Assembly (NCBI RefSeq): GCF_000876655.1
Contig: NZ_JYCN01000019.1
Coordinates: forward strand, 1-64,000
DNA from: Arthrobacter sp. SPG23
GTDB lineage: Bacteria; Actinomycetota; Actinomycetes; Actinomycetales; Micrococcaceae
Reading direction: 5' to 3'
DNA length: 64,000 nt
Position 1 is the stretch's first letter. Every line of letters starts with the position of its first letter. Shown here in pieces: positions 1 to 10,502 of the stretch. The position numbers and the translations under genes were made by a program. The notes beneath the pieces are model-generated. The model ran no database searches, was not told the DNA's origin, and worked only from the letters and a program-made list of their open reading frames with translations.

Positions 1-2064
<2,064 letters not shown>

Positions 2065-2089
2065 CGTTCCACCCCTAGCCAGGGAAATT

Positions 2090-2130
2090 GACGACGGCGG
2101 TCCCCACCCAAGGTGGGGGCCGCCGTCGTC
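2090..2130 (+). terminator. Terminator hairpin after aceE
   Basis: There are 19-nt arms with a 3-nt loop (CAA); the only imperfection is one G-U pair. The arms begin GACGACGGCGG and end CCGCCGTCGTC. It starts 26 bp after the aceE stop. There is no clear T tract, which is common for actinobacterial terminators. Confidence 0.8.
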
Positions 2131-2186
2131 GTTCCTGCCCTGCGTTGCGCGGACCTGGCCGGCGCTGTGACGCAGCGCAAATCGAG

Positions 2187-2203
2187 TTGTAGCCTTTGCA
2201 CAA
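2187..2203 (+). promoter_or_regulatory. Candidate FasR operator upstream of fasR
   Basis: The sequence TTGTAG-CCTTT-GCACAA is an imperfect inverted repeat with the same 6-5-6 layout and the same left arm as the perfect dyad before fabD (3489-3505). It covers a possible -10 hexamer (TAGCCT, 2190-2195) whose -35 would be GTGACG (2167-2172) at 17 bp. A second possible -10, TATGCT (2228-2233), sits 6 nt before the chosen fasR ATG. Seen: the repeat. Inferred: binding by FasR and autoregulation. Confidence 0.5.
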
Positions 2204-2239
2204 ATGGAGCTTGGCCTGCGCGCACCGTATGCTCGATGC

Positions 2240-3484
2240 ATGGCAGAGCCAATCCCCACCACCGCAAAGCGCAAGCCGGCCTCGCGCGCCCTGACGCCGG
2301 AAAAAGCCCAGACGCTGAAGAAACTCCGGGCGAGCGTGGGGCAGCTGTCCACCACCACCATGCGCGAGCTGGAAAAATCGCTGCCCTGGTACAGCCGGCT
2401 CAGTTCCGATGAGCGGTCCGCCCTCGGGATGGTGGCCCAGAACGGCATCGCCGCTTTTGTGACCTGGTACGAGCGGCCCAGCTCGCCGTCGTGGATCCTC
2501 ACCGACGTCTTCGGGACCGCCCCCACTGAACTGACCCGCTCCATCAGCCTGCAGAAGGCCCTCCAGCTGATCAGGATCGTGGTGGAGGTGGTGGAGGACC
2601 AGGTGCCCGTGATCGCGCCGGAGGCGGACCAGCCCGCACTCCGTGAAGCCGTGCTCCGCTATTCGCGGGAAGTCGCCTTTGCCGCCGCCGATGTCTACGC
2701 CCGGGCCGCCGAGTCCCGGGGTTCCTGGGACACCCGGCTGGAGGCCCTGATTGTGGACGCGATCCTGCGCGGCGAGAACACCGATGCCTTGCGCTCCCGC
2801 ATCGCCGCCCTCGGCTGGAAAGCGCAGGAGCGTTTTACCGTGATGGTGGGCAATTCGCCGTCGGAACCCAGCGCCAGTTACGTCAGCGAGCTGCGCCGGA
2901 CGGCCGGACGGTTCGCCGAAGACGCCTTGGTGGGGATCCAGGGCGATCGTCTCATCCTCATCCTCGGAGGCGTCCAGGACCGGGAGAGCGCCTACCTGAA
3001 ACTCAGCGAACTCTTTGCCCCCGGCCCGGTTGTCTACGGACCGGAAGCGGGTTCGCTACTGGAAGCCAGCAGTTCGGCCCAGTCGGCCTTCGCGGGGCTG
3101 ACGGCTGCACGCGCCTGGCCCTCGGCCCCGCGCCCGGTGGCCGCTGACGACCTGCTGCCGGAGCGGGTCATTTCCGGGGATGATGCCGCGCGCCGGTCGC
3201 TCATCAAGAACATCTACCGGCCACTGATCGCCGCGTCCAACGGGCTGGTGGAGACCCTGGGCACATACCTGGAACTGGGCCACTCCCTGGAAGCCACGGC
3301 CCGTGAACTCTTTGTGCACGCCAACACCGTCCGCTACCGGCTCAAGCGCGTTTGTGACGTCACCGGCTGGGATCCGCTCCTTCCCCGGGAGGCGTTCGTG
3401 CTCCAGGCGGCACTCGTGGTGGGTCGGCTTTCCGTGCCGCCCAAGGCGCCTGCGGAACGCCAGCCGTCCCGGAACGGCAGCTGA
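2240..3484 (+). CDS. fasR: PucR-type transcriptional regulator, FasR-like regulator of fatty-acid synthesis
   Basis: A 414-residue protein with a C-terminal PucR-type helix-turn-helix at about residues 350-385 (LEATARELFVHANTVRYRLK) and a less conserved N-terminal region. In Streptomyces coelicolor a protein of this type, FasR, is encoded just before fabD and activates fabDHPF; the same position here supports the name. I chose ATG 2240 (MAEPIPTT) because TATGCT lies exactly 6 nt upstream and there is no Shine-Dalgarno, a leaderless layout. An in-frame ATG at 2204 would add 12 residues and overlaps the candidate operator region. It ends 4 bp before the fabD operator. What it senses cannot be read here; acyl-CoA or malonyl-CoA is only a guess from the pathway. 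Confidence 0.85.
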   Translation: MAEPIPTTAKRKPASRALTPEKAQTLKKLRASVGQLSTTTMRELEKSLPWYSRLSSDERSALGMVAQNGIAAFVTWYERPSSPSWILTDVFGTAPTELTRSISLQKALQLIRIVVEVVEDQVPVIAPEADQPALREAVLRYSREVAFAAADVYARAAESRGSWDTRLEALIVDAILRGENTDALRSRIAALGWKAQERFTVMVGNSPSEPSASYVSELRRTAGRFAEDALVGIQGDRLILILGGVQDRESAYLKLSELFAPGPVVYGPEAGSLLEASSSAQSAFAGLTAARAWPSAPRPVAADDLLPERVISGDDAARRSLIKNIYRPLIAASNGLVETLGTYLELGHSLEATARELFVHANTVRYRLKRVCDVTGWDPLLPREAFVLQAALVVGRLSVPPKAPAERQPSRNGS

Positions 3485-3488
3485 ACCG

Positions 3489-3505
3489 TTGTAGACTTCC
3501 TACAA
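3489..3505 (+). promoter_or_regulatory. Perfect dyad operator before fabD (candidate FasR site)
   Basis: TTGTAG-ACTTC-CTACAA is a perfect 6-5-6 inverted repeat starting 4 bp after the fasR stop and 66 bp before the fabD GTG. It overlaps a plausible -10 hexamer (TAGACT, 3492-3497). Its left arm is repeated before fasR. Inferred: the operator through which FasR controls the fab operon. Confidence 0.6.
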
Positions 3506-3571
3506 ACTGACCCAGTGAGCTTGGTGCATGAATACACCGAGAATCACGCAGTAATTTGGAAAGCTGGATAC

Positions 3572-4501
3572 GTGCTTGCAATCGTCTGCCCTGGACAGGG
3601 CTCCCAGACCCCCGGTTTTCTGGCCCCTTGGCTGGAACTGCCTCCCGTCGCAGGCCATTTGGCCTCCCTCAGTGAAATAGCAGGCATCGACCTCACCGCA
3701 CACGGCACCACGTCGGATGAGGAAACCATCAAGGACACGGCGGTGGCACAGCCGCTGATCGTGGCGGCCGGCCTGGTCGCCGCGAAGTCGCTGTTCGACG
3801 TCGAACTCAGCACCCTTCCCGTCATCCTCGCCGGACATTCTGTCGGCGAGATCACGGCAGCGGCGCTTGCGGGCGTCCTCACCGAGAACGAGGCCATGAC
3901 CTTCGTGCGGGAGCGCGCCAACAGCATGGCTGCCGCAGCCGCCGTCACGCCCACAGGCATGAGCGCCGTGGTTGGCGGGGACCCGGCAGAGGTCCTGGCA
4001 GCCATTGAGGCCTCCGGCGCAACGCCTGCCAACGTCAACGGTGCCGGCCAGACCGTCGCCGCAGGAACGTTCGAGCAGCTCAAGGCCCTGGCGGAGAACC
4101 CCCCGGCGAAGGCCCGCGTGATCCCGCTGAAGGTGGCCGGAGCCTTCCACACCTCGCACATGTCCCCGGCCGTTTCCGCCCTGGAGGCGCTGAGGCCGTC
4201 GCTCAAGCCCCGGAACCCGCAGGTGCCGCTCCTGTCCAACTTTGACGGCAAGGAAGTGACCGACGGCGACGCAGCAGTCAGCAGCCTCATCGCCCAGGTT
4301 TCCCGCCCCGTCCGCTGGGACCTCTGCATGGACACGCTGGTGCAACGCGGCGTCACCGGAGTCATTGAACTTGCGCCGGCCGGAACCCTGGCCGGACTCG
4401 CCAAGCGGGGAATGCCCGGGGTGAAGACGGTCGCCGTCAAGACCCCCGACGACCTCTCCGCAGCCCTTGCACTATTCGCAGAACTGGAGGGACAGGCATG
4501 A
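3572..4501 (+). CDS. fabD: Malonyl-CoA:ACP malonyltransferase
   Basis: Transfers malonyl from CoA to acyl carrier protein, giving the extender unit of type II fatty-acid synthesis. 309 residues, normal for the family. The nucleophile elbow GHSVGE places the catalytic Ser at residue 90, with His193 in GAFHTSHM as partner. The N-terminus AIVCPGQGSQTPGF is the family's usual beginning, so I start at GTG 3572 rather than at in-frame GTG 3515. First gene of fabD-fabH-acpP-fabF; it overlaps fabH by 4 nt (ATGA), implying translational coupling. Confidence 0.96.
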   Translation: MLAIVCPGQGSQTPGFLAPWLELPPVAGHLASLSEIAGIDLTAHGTTSDEETIKDTAVAQPLIVAAGLVAAKSLFDVELSTLPVILAGHSVGEITAAALAGVLTENEAMTFVRERANSMAAAAAVTPTGMSAVVGGDPAEVLAAIEASGATPANVNGAGQTVAAGTFEQLKALAENPPAKARVIPLKVAGAFHTSHMSPAVSALEALRPSLKPRNPQVPLLSNFDGKEVTDGDAAVSSLIAQVSRPVRWDLCMDTLVQRGVTGVIELAPAGTLAGLAKRGMPGVKTVAVKTPDDLSAALALFAELEGQA

Positions 4502-5559
4502 GCGCTCCCGCACTCAAGCAGGCACCGCTGCGGGAACACACCCGCATCCTCGGACTCGGCGCGTACCGCCCCAGCGTCATTGTCACGAACGAAGATGTAT
4601 GCCAGTGGATCGATTCCTCCGATGAATGGATCCGTCAGCGCACCGGCATCGTGACACGTCACCGCGCACCCGCGGACGTCAGTGTCATTGACATGGCCGA
4701 AGGCGCGGCCCGTGAAGCACTGGCGAAAGCCGGCATCGAGGCCAACCAGCTGGGCGCCGTCATCGTCTCCACTGTCACCCACCCATACGCGACGCCGTCC
4801 GCTGCTGCGAGCCTGGCAGACCGTATCGGGGCCACGCCCGCCCCCGCATTCGACATCTCCGCTGCGTGTGCCGGCTATTGCTACGGCATCGCCCAGGCGG
4901 ACGCCCTGGTCCGTTCCGGAGCGGCTGAGTATGTGCTGGTGGTGGGCGCCGAAAAGCTGTCCGACGTCATCGACAACACCGAACGCACCATTTCCTTCCT
5001 GCTGGGCGACGGCGCCGGCGCCGTGGTGATCGGCCCCTCTGACACGCCCGGCATCGGCCCGTCGGTCTGGGGTTCGGATGGCAGCAAGTGGGATGCCATC
5101 GGCATGACACACTCGCTCCTCGATGTTCGCGAACTGGCTCTTGCCGCGAACAAGTCCGGCGCGCTGAGCGCTGAGGAGGCCGAGGTAACCGACGCCGCAA
5201 TCTGGCCCACCCTGCGCCAGGACGGCCAGACCGTATTCCGCTGGGCTGTCTGGGAGATGGCCAAGGTGGCCCAGCAGGCTCTTGACGCCGCCGGCATCAC
5301 CGCGGATGACCTTGCCGCGTTCATCCCCCACCAGGCCAACATGCGCATCATCGACGAGATGGTCAAGAAGCTCAAGCTTCCCGAGACCGTCAAGGTGGCC
5401 CGGGACATTGCTGAAGCCGGAAACACCTCGGCAGCCTCAATTCCGCTGGCCACCCACCGCCTGCTGCAGGAAAATCCCGAACTCAGCGGCGGACTCGCCC
5501 TGCAGATCGGATTCGGCGCAGGCCTGGTGTTCGGTGCCCAGGTGATCGTGCTCCCGTAG
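4498..5559 (+). CDS. fabH: 3-oxoacyl-ACP synthase III
   Basis: Condenses an acyl-CoA primer with malonyl-ACP to start fatty-acid chains; in bacteria with branched lipids it selects branched primers. 353 residues. The thiolase-fold catalytic triad is complete: Cys124 in SAACAGYCYG, His278 in IPHQANMR and Asn309 in EAGNTSAAS. It overlaps fabD by 4 nt and is followed by a 121-bp gap containing a small hairpin before acpP. The gap suggests acpP translation, and perhaps its mRNA level, is set separately, as acyl carrier protein is needed in excess. Confidence 0.96.
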   Translation: MSAPALKQAPLREHTRILGLGAYRPSVIVTNEDVCQWIDSSDEWIRQRTGIVTRHRAPADVSVIDMAEGAAREALAKAGIEANQLGAVIVSTVTHPYATPSAAASLADRIGATPAPAFDISAACAGYCYGIAQADALVRSGAAEYVLVVGAEKLSDVIDNTERTISFLLGDGAGAVVIGPSDTPGIGPSVWGSDGSKWDAIGMTHSLLDVRELALAANKSGALSAEEAEVTDAAIWPTLRQDGQTVFRWAVWEMAKVAQQALDAAGITADDLAAFIPHQANMRIIDEMVKKLKLPETVKVARDIAEAGNTSAASIPLATHRLLQENPELSGGLALQIGFGAGLVFGAQVIVLP

Positions 5560-5639
5560 CCGAACCCTTACCCACAACTGAATACGTCCTGAACAGTACG
5601 GATTCGCGAACCAAGCCGTAACCGCGGCTTGAATCATTT

Positions 5640-5656
5640 CCGGCAGCACCTGCCGG
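5640..5656 (+). other. Small hairpin in the fabH-acpP gap
   Basis: CCGGCAG-CAC-CTGCCGG is a perfect 7-bp stem with a 3-nt loop, 24 nt before the acpP ATG and just upstream of its strong Shine-Dalgarno (AAAAGGAG). It could be an mRNA processing or stability structure. It lacks a T tract, so a terminator is unlikely. Confidence 0.4.
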
Positions 5657-5680
5657 CAACAACAAGAAAAGGAGCCATCA

Positions 5681-5926
5681 ATGGCTAGCAACGAAGAGAT
5701 CCTGGCCGGCCTGGCTGAAATCGTCAACGAAGAGACCGGCCTCGCCACCGAAGCAGTCGAGCTGGACAAGTCCTTCACCGAGGACCTGGACATCGACTCC
5801 ATCTCCATGATGACCATCGTGGTCAACGCTGAAGAAAAGTTCGGCGTACGCATCCCGGACGAAGAGGTCAAGAACCTTAAGACCGTCGGTGACGCCGTCA
5901 GCTTCATCGCGAACGCACAGGCCTAG
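5681..5926 (+). CDS. acpP: Acyl carrier protein
   Basis: An 81-residue acidic carrier protein. The phosphopantetheine site is DIDSIS with Ser40 as the attachment residue. All intermediates of the fabD/fabH/fabF pathway ride on it. Strong Shine-Dalgarno AAAAGGAG 6 nt before the ATG, consistent with high expression. It sits between fabH and fabF with gaps of 121 and 159 bp, each holding a hairpin. Confidence 0.97.
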   Translation: MASNEEILAGLAEIVNEETGLATEAVELDKSFTEDLDIDSISMMTIVVNAEEKFGVRIPDEEVKNLKTVGDAVSFIANAQA

Positions 5927-5961
5927 TCCTGGCTCCTGCCGGCAACGGCCTGCACTGGTGA

Positions 5962-5996
5962 CCGGTCCGGGATGCTGACCAAGCCTTCCGGACCGG
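5962..5996 (+). other. Hairpin in the acpP-fabF gap
   Basis: CCGGTCCGG and CCGGACCGG form a perfect 9-bp stem around a 17-nt loop, 35 nt after acpP. It could protect the 3' end of an acpP-containing transcript or partly terminate before fabF. No T tract follows, so the role is uncertain. Confidence 0.4.
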
Positions 5997-6085
5997 GCGC
6001 CGCTGAATGACCTCAAGTTTTCCCCACGCATCCCCGGCCAGGCATCTCCCCGGACACGGCATGCGCACCGATAGAGAGTGATCCC

Positions 6086-7324
6086 ATGGCACGCAAAGTA
6101 GTCATTACCGGTCTGGGTGCCACCACGCCCATTGGCGGCGATGTCCCCACAATGTGGAATAACGCGCTGAAGGGCGTCTCCGGCGCGCGCACGCTCGAGG
6201 ACGACTGGGTAGCGAAATATGAACTGCCCGTTCACTTCGCAGCCCGCGCCTCCACCCCCGCCCTGGATGTCCTGAGCCGCGTGGAAGCAAAGCGGATGGA
6301 CCCGTCCACGCAGTTCGGCGTCGTCGCCGCACGCGAAGCCTGGGCTGACTCCGGCATCACGGAAGTCGACCACGACCGCCTGGCTGTGGCCTTCGCAACG
6401 GGCATCGGCGGCGTTTGGACCCTGCTGGACGCCTGGGACACCCTGCGCGAAAAGGGCCCGCGTCGCGTCCTGCCCATGACCGTCCCCATGCTGATGCCCA
6501 ACGGCGTGGCCGCAGCAGTAAGCCTGGACCTTGGCGCCCGCGCCGGTGCCCACACCCCGGTTTCCGCCTGTGCCTCCGGAACTGAGGCCCTGCACCTCGG
6601 ACTGGACCTGATCCGTTCCGGCAAGGCCGACGTCGTAGTCTGCGGTGGCGCCGAAGCGGCGATCCACCCGATGCCCATCGCAGCGTTTGCCTCAATGCAG
6701 GCGCTCTCCCGCCGCAATGACGATCCCGAGCACGCCTCCCGCCCCTACGATACGGGCCGCGACGGCTTCGTCATGGGCGAAGGCGCCGGCGCCCTGGTCA
6801 TCGAGGCAGAAGAACACGCGCTGGCCCGTGGAGCCCGGATCTACGGCGAACTCGCCGGAACATCCGTGACGGCAGACGCCTACCACATCACCGCACCGGA
6901 CCCCCAGGGCCTGGGCGCTACCCGTGCCCTGAAGGCGGCCATGTTCGACGGCCGTATCCAGGCGGAAGAAGTGGTGCACGTCAACGCGCACGCGACGTCC
7001 ACACCGGTTGGTGACAAGCCCGAATACACAGCCCTTCGCGCCGCCCTGGGAACGCACGTGGACAACGTAGCGGTCTCGGCGACGAAGTCCCAGATGGGCC
7101 ACCTGCTGGGTGCTTCGGGCGCCGTGGAGGCCGTGCTGACGGTTCTCGCCGTGTACGACCGCAAGGCTCCGGTGACCATCAACCTGGAAAACCAGGATCC
7201 GGAGATTCCTCTGGACGTCGTCACGAAGACGGCCCGCGACCTGCCGTCGGGCAATATCGTGGCGCTGAGCAACTCGTTCGGCTTCGGCGGCCACAACGCC
7301 GTCATTGCAGTCCGCAGCATCTAG
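6086..7324 (+). CDS. fabF: Beta-ketoacyl-ACP synthase II
   Basis: Elongates acyl-ACP by condensation with malonyl-ACP. 412 residues. The KAS I/II triad is present: Cys162 in SACASGTEAL, His302 in NAHATSTPVGD and His339 in KSQMGHLLGASG. The C-terminal NSFGFGGHN motif is also present. Last gene of the fab operon; a 16-bp perfect hairpin follows 16 bp after its stop. Confidence 0.96.
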   Translation: MARKVVITGLGATTPIGGDVPTMWNNALKGVSGARTLEDDWVAKYELPVHFAARASTPALDVLSRVEAKRMDPSTQFGVVAAREAWADSGITEVDHDRLAVAFATGIGGVWTLLDAWDTLREKGPRRVLPMTVPMLMPNGVAAAVSLDLGARAGAHTPVSACASGTEALHLGLDLIRSGKADVVVCGGAEAAIHPMPIAAFASMQALSRRNDDPEHASRPYDTGRDGFVMGEGAGALVIEAEEHALARGARIYGELAGTSVTADAYHITAPDPQGLGATRALKAAMFDGRIQAEEVVHVNAHATSTPVGDKPEYTALRAALGTHVDNVAVSATKSQMGHLLGASGAVEAVLTVLAVYDRKAPVTINLENQDPEIPLDVVTKTARDLPSGNIVALSNSFGFGGHNAVIAVRSI

Positions 7325-7340
7325 CGTCCGCGATTGCACA

Positions 7341-7376
7341 GCATGAGGCCCCTGCCGTCAGGCAGGGGCCTCATGC
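7341..7376 (+). terminator. Terminator of the fab operon
   Basis: A perfect 16-bp stem (left arm GCATGAGGCCCCTGCC) with a 4-nt loop (GTCA) lies between fabF and the convergent DUF3145 gene. It could serve transcripts from both sides. Confidence 0.85.
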
Positions 7377-7432
7377 GTTATGGAGGATATTGCTAAGCGG
7401 CCCGGTTCTTAGGGCCCGCTTACGGAGGCCTG

Positions 7433-7936
7433 TCAGCCCACCTGGTGCAGCCAGCGTACGGGCGCTCCCTCGGCAGCGTGCCGGAACGGCTCCAGCTCTT
7501 CGTCCCAGGCCTCGCCGAGGGCAAGGGACAACTCATGGTAGACGGCGGACGGGTCGCCGGCGCCGGACTCGTAGGCATAGCGGATGCGGTCCTCAGAGAC
7601 CATGATGTTCCCATGCACATCGGTGACGGCATGGAAAATGCCCAGTTCCGGCGTGTGCGACCACCGGCCGCCGTCCACGCCCTGGCTCGGCTCTTCGGTG
7701 ACCTCATACCGCAGGTGCGCCCAGCCACGCAGGGCGGACGCCAGAAGTGCACCGGTGCCCGGGCTGCCGGTCCAGGAAAGTTCCGAACGGAACATTCCGG
7801 GCGCAGCAGGCTGAGCAGTCCACTCAAGGTCCGTCCGCTTGTCCACGACTGACCCGATGGCCCACTCAACGTGGGGGCACAGGGCGGTCGGGGCCGAGTG
7901 AACGAACAAGACACCGCGGGTCATTGCAACAGACAT
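7433..7936 (-). CDS. DUF3145 domain-containing protein
   Basis: A 167-residue cytosolic protein of the actinobacterial DUF3145 family; function unknown. The N-terminal region has the typical GVLFVHSAPTALCPHVEWA, and the protein has no signal peptide or membrane segment. I start at the ATG at 7936 because GGAGG lies 7 nt upstream; an in-frame ATG 12 nt earlier would overlap that site. Single gene, convergent with fabF across the shared terminator, with an unusual repeat cluster in its upstream region (8049-8110). Confidence 0.9.
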   Translation of the reverse strand: MSVAMTRGVLFVHSAPTALCPHVEWAIGSVVDKRTDLEWTAQPAAPGMFRSELSWTGSPGTGALLASALRGWAHLRYEVTEEPSQGVDGGRWSHTPELGIFHAVTDVHGNIMVSEDRIRYAYESGAGDPSAVYHELSLALGEAWDEELEPFRHAAEGAPVRWLHQVG

Positions 7937-8048
7937 TCCATCCTCCATAGCTGTAGGTACGTCTTCCCCAACGACCTCTGCCTGGATGTGTGTCTGCCGC
8001 GCCGGGTCCGCGTGCTGCCGGTGGTCCCTGCAAGGCTATGAAATTAGT

Positions 8049-8110
8049 GCCCGGCGACGCTTGAAACTGCTTGAGGGCGAGCTTCAAGCCTGACTTGAAA
8101 GTTGCCGGGC
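8049..8110 (-). promoter_or_regulatory. CTTGA-repeat cluster inside an inverted repeat, upstream of the DUF3145 gene
   Basis: Outer arms GCCCGGCGAC (8049-8058) and GTTGCCGGGC (8101-8110) pair with one G-U/G-C change. Between them lie four copies of CTTGA or its complement (8060-8064, 8070-8074, 8084-8088, 8094-8098), the first two 10 bp apart. The rest of the 312-bp gap between xerC and DUF3145 shows no gene. This could be a multi-site operator or a structured leader; neither is proven. Confidence 0.4.
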
Positions 8111-8248
8111 GTGACTCTTATTGTGCCGTACCCCGCCTAATTACGCCAGTGCAATTCGGCGCGCCGTGGGCCACCAAGAAATCCTGCCGTCAGGCCGGCT
8201 GGCCATGCCGAGCGCCACGAAGGGGCGGGCGGAGGCTGCTGGAAACGA

Positions 8249-9175
8249 TCAGGCGCGCGGATGTGCCTGCTGGTAGCTTTGCCGCAACCGGTCCACCGAG
8301 ACGTGGGTGTAAATCTGTGTGGTCGCCAGGCTGCTGTGGCCCAGGATTTCCTGCACGGCCCTGAGGTCGGCTCCGCCGTCCAGCAAATGGGTGGCGGCGG
8401 AGTGCCGGAGGGCGTGGGGTCCGGTGGCAGCGGTGTCTCCCAGCGCGTCCAGCACGTCTTTCACCACCGTGCGGACCTGCCGCTGGTCCACCCTCCGGCC
8501 CCTGGCCCCGAGGAAGAGTGCCGGACCGCTCCCGTCCACTGCCAACGCAGGGCGTCCGCGGCGCAGCCAGTCGTCGACGGCGACCGCTGCCGGCAGCCCG
8601 TATGGAACCGTGCGCTCCTTGTTGCCCTTGCCGACTACCCTGAGTGTTCGCCGGTCAGGATCGAGGTCGTCCACGTCCATGCCTGCCAGCTCCCCGACCC
8701 GGACACCGGTGGCGTAAAGCAACTCCACCATGGCGCGGTCCCGGAGGGCGAGGGGGCCGCCGCCTTGAGTCGCCGCCTTCAGCCGGTCCACGACGCGCAC
8801 GACCTGTTGCTGGTGCAGGACGCCCGGCAAGGTCCTTTCACGCTTGGGCGCCTTCAAACGCAGCGCCGGATCCGCTCCAAGGAGCTCCTCCCGCACAGCC
8901 CAGGCGGTGAAGGACCTGGCGGTCGCTGCCCGCCGGGCCAGCGTGGACCGGGACATGCCCGCCTCGCTCTGCGCGCCGAGCCAGCTCCGCAACGTGGACA
9001 GTTCGATCCCGTCGAGGTCGGTGGCGCCGTCAGCCGCCGCCCTGGTAAGCAGGCTCTGGACGTCGGACAGGTAAGCGCGCACGGTGTGGGGCGACCTGGC
9101 ACGTTCACCTTCGAGGTAACGGCGGAAGCCGTGGGCGGCATCGGCCAGGGCCGGCGGGAGGTCAGGAGTATCCAC
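8249..9175 (-). CDS. xerC: Tyrosine recombinase XerC
   Basis: Resolves chromosome dimers at dif with XerD. With the start I choose it has 308 residues: an N-terminal SAM-like core-binding domain (about 1-110) and a C-terminal catalytic domain. All catalytic residues are visible: Arg159 (ATGVRVGEL), Lys184 (GKGNKE), His254 and Arg257 (HALRH), His280 (LGHSS) and Tyr289 (TTQIYTHV). The start is GTG 9175, giving a typical Xer N-terminus; a TTG 30 nt upstream keeps the frame but has no ribosome site. It follows dprA by 132 bp at the end of the yraN-comM-dprA-xerC group, the usual actinobacterial arrangement. Confidence 0.93.
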   Translation of the reverse strand: MDTPDLPPALADAAHGFRRYLEGERARSPHTVRAYLSDVQSLLTRAAADGATDLDGIELSTLRSWLGAQSEAGMSRSTLARRAATARSFTAWAVREELLGADPALRLKAPKRERTLPGVLHQQQVVRVVDRLKAATQGGGPLALRDRAMVELLYATGVRVGELAGMDVDDLDPDRRTLRVVGKGNKERTVPYGLPAAVAVDDWLRRGRPALAVDGSGPALFLGARGRRVDQRQVRTVVKDVLDALGDTAATGPHALRHSAATHLLDGGADLRAVQEILGHSSLATTQIYTHVSVDRLRQSYQQAHPRA

Positions 9176-9307
9176 GCTCCAACTTTCCCATTGTTCGGGC
9201 GCCAATCAAGGAACCACGCAGCAAGGGGGTCCGGTTCGTTGAACCCCGCACCCGGTGGCGCAGGGGGCGGGAGGGAACCTGCAGGCCACAACGCAGGCAG
9301 CCGGCGT

Positions 9308-10492
9308 TCAGCCCGCCTTCCGGGACCGTTTCCAGCCGCCACGTTCGGATTCGGCGAGCCCCAGCAACCCCAGCCTGCCAAGACCCGCCCGGACCGCATC
9401 AGCGCTCAGTCCCGCCACGGACGTCAGCTTTTCGACTGAACTGGTGGATCGCAGCGGCAGCGCATCGAGCAGGATGAGGTCCTCCAACGTGAGGCCATCA
9501 TAGTCAGCGCGCTGTTCCGAAGCCGGTTCGGCCAACGATTCGCCGCTGGGTGAGGCAAGCTCCGCGATTTCCCCGGCGTCTGTAACGCACACGGCTCCCC
9601 CTTCGCGAATCAGCCGGTGGCACCCGGCGGAATTGGCGCTGTGCACGGACCCGGGAACGGCACCGACGGCCCTGCCGAGGGTTTCAGCATGATGGGCCGT
9701 GTTCAAGGCACCGGAGCGCCACCGGGCCTCGACCACCACCGTGACCGAGGACAACGCTGCGATGAGGCGGTTCCGCTGCAGGAACCGGTAGCGGGTAGGG
9801 GCTGAACCGGGCGGCACCTCAGCCAGGACGGCGCCCTGGTTCGAGACGGTCCTGAGCAGGTCTTCGTTGCCGGACGGATAGAAGCGGTCCACTCCCCCGG
9901 CCATGACGGCGATGGTGGGCATGGTGCCACCGGCGCCGGCCAGGGCAGCCCGGTGGGCGTGCGCGTCGATCCCGTAAGCCCCGCCCGAGACGACGGTGAA
10001 TCCCCGCTGGGCCAACGCATAGGCGAGGTCGCCGGTTACGGCAGCGCCATAGCTTGTGCTGTCGCGGGAACCCACCAGGGCAATGGACTTCGCCGCAGCC
10101 GGCAGGGGTTGTTCCATTCCGCGCCACCAGAGGCAGATGGGTTCATGAAGGTCAAGGTCAGCCAACTGCGCGGGCCATAGTGGATCGGACGGCATGATCA
10201 TGCGGCCGCCCAGCCGGTGCATGGTGGCGAGATCCCGCTCCGGAGCGAGGTCCGGGATCCGCGGGGCCCAGCGCTTCAGCGACGCGCTCATTCCAGGCCA
10301 GCTCGCCGTGCCGTTCTCCGCCAGCAAGGCCGTGACATCCTGTTCCAGCCGGGGACCCGGGACCAGTTGTCCGGTGGCGATCCGGAGGGCGTCCACTGCC
10401 CCGGCAACCCTCACGAGAGCCAGGCCGACGGCGTCCTGCGGCTCCATAAGACGGGACAGGGCAGCCCGGGCTATGCGTTCATGGTCAATCAT
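9308..10492 (-). CDS. dprA: DNA-processing protein DprA
   Basis: Binds incoming single-stranded DNA and loads RecA during natural transformation. 394 residues, with the Rossmann-like DprA core carrying VVSGGAYGIDAHAHRAAL in the middle of the protein and a C-terminal winged-helix region (LLDALPLRSTSSVEKLTSVAG). Start ATG 10492 has AAAGGAAAA upstream; the longer frame would run into comM. The gene begins 10 bp after the comM stop, consistent with one operon. Many actinobacteria keep dprA and comM without known competence, so the role here is inferred from family. Confidence 0.93.
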   Translation of the reverse strand: MIDHERIARAALSRLMEPQDAVGLALVRVAGAVDALRIATGQLVPGPRLEQDVTALLAENGTASWPGMSASLKRWAPRIPDLAPERDLATMHRLGGRMIMPSDPLWPAQLADLDLHEPICLWWRGMEQPLPAAAKSIALVGSRDSTSYGAAVTGDLAYALAQRGFTVVSGGAYGIDAHAHRAALAGAGGTMPTIAVMAGGVDRFYPSGNEDLLRTVSNQGAVLAEVPPGSAPTRYRFLQRNRLIAALSSVTVVVEARWRSGALNTAHHAETLGRAVGAVPGSVHSANSAGCHRLIREGGAVCVTDAGEIAELASPSGESLAEPASEQRADYDGLTLEDLILLDALPLRSTSSVEKLTSVAGLSADAVRAGLGRLGLLGLAESERGGWKRSRKAG

Positions 10493-10502
10493 CGTTTTCC
10501 TT

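Noticed and set aside
3544-5331. Long 595-codon open frame on the minus strand across fabD and fabH
   Set aside because: It is antisense to genes with intact catalytic residues; the open frame follows from high third-position GC.
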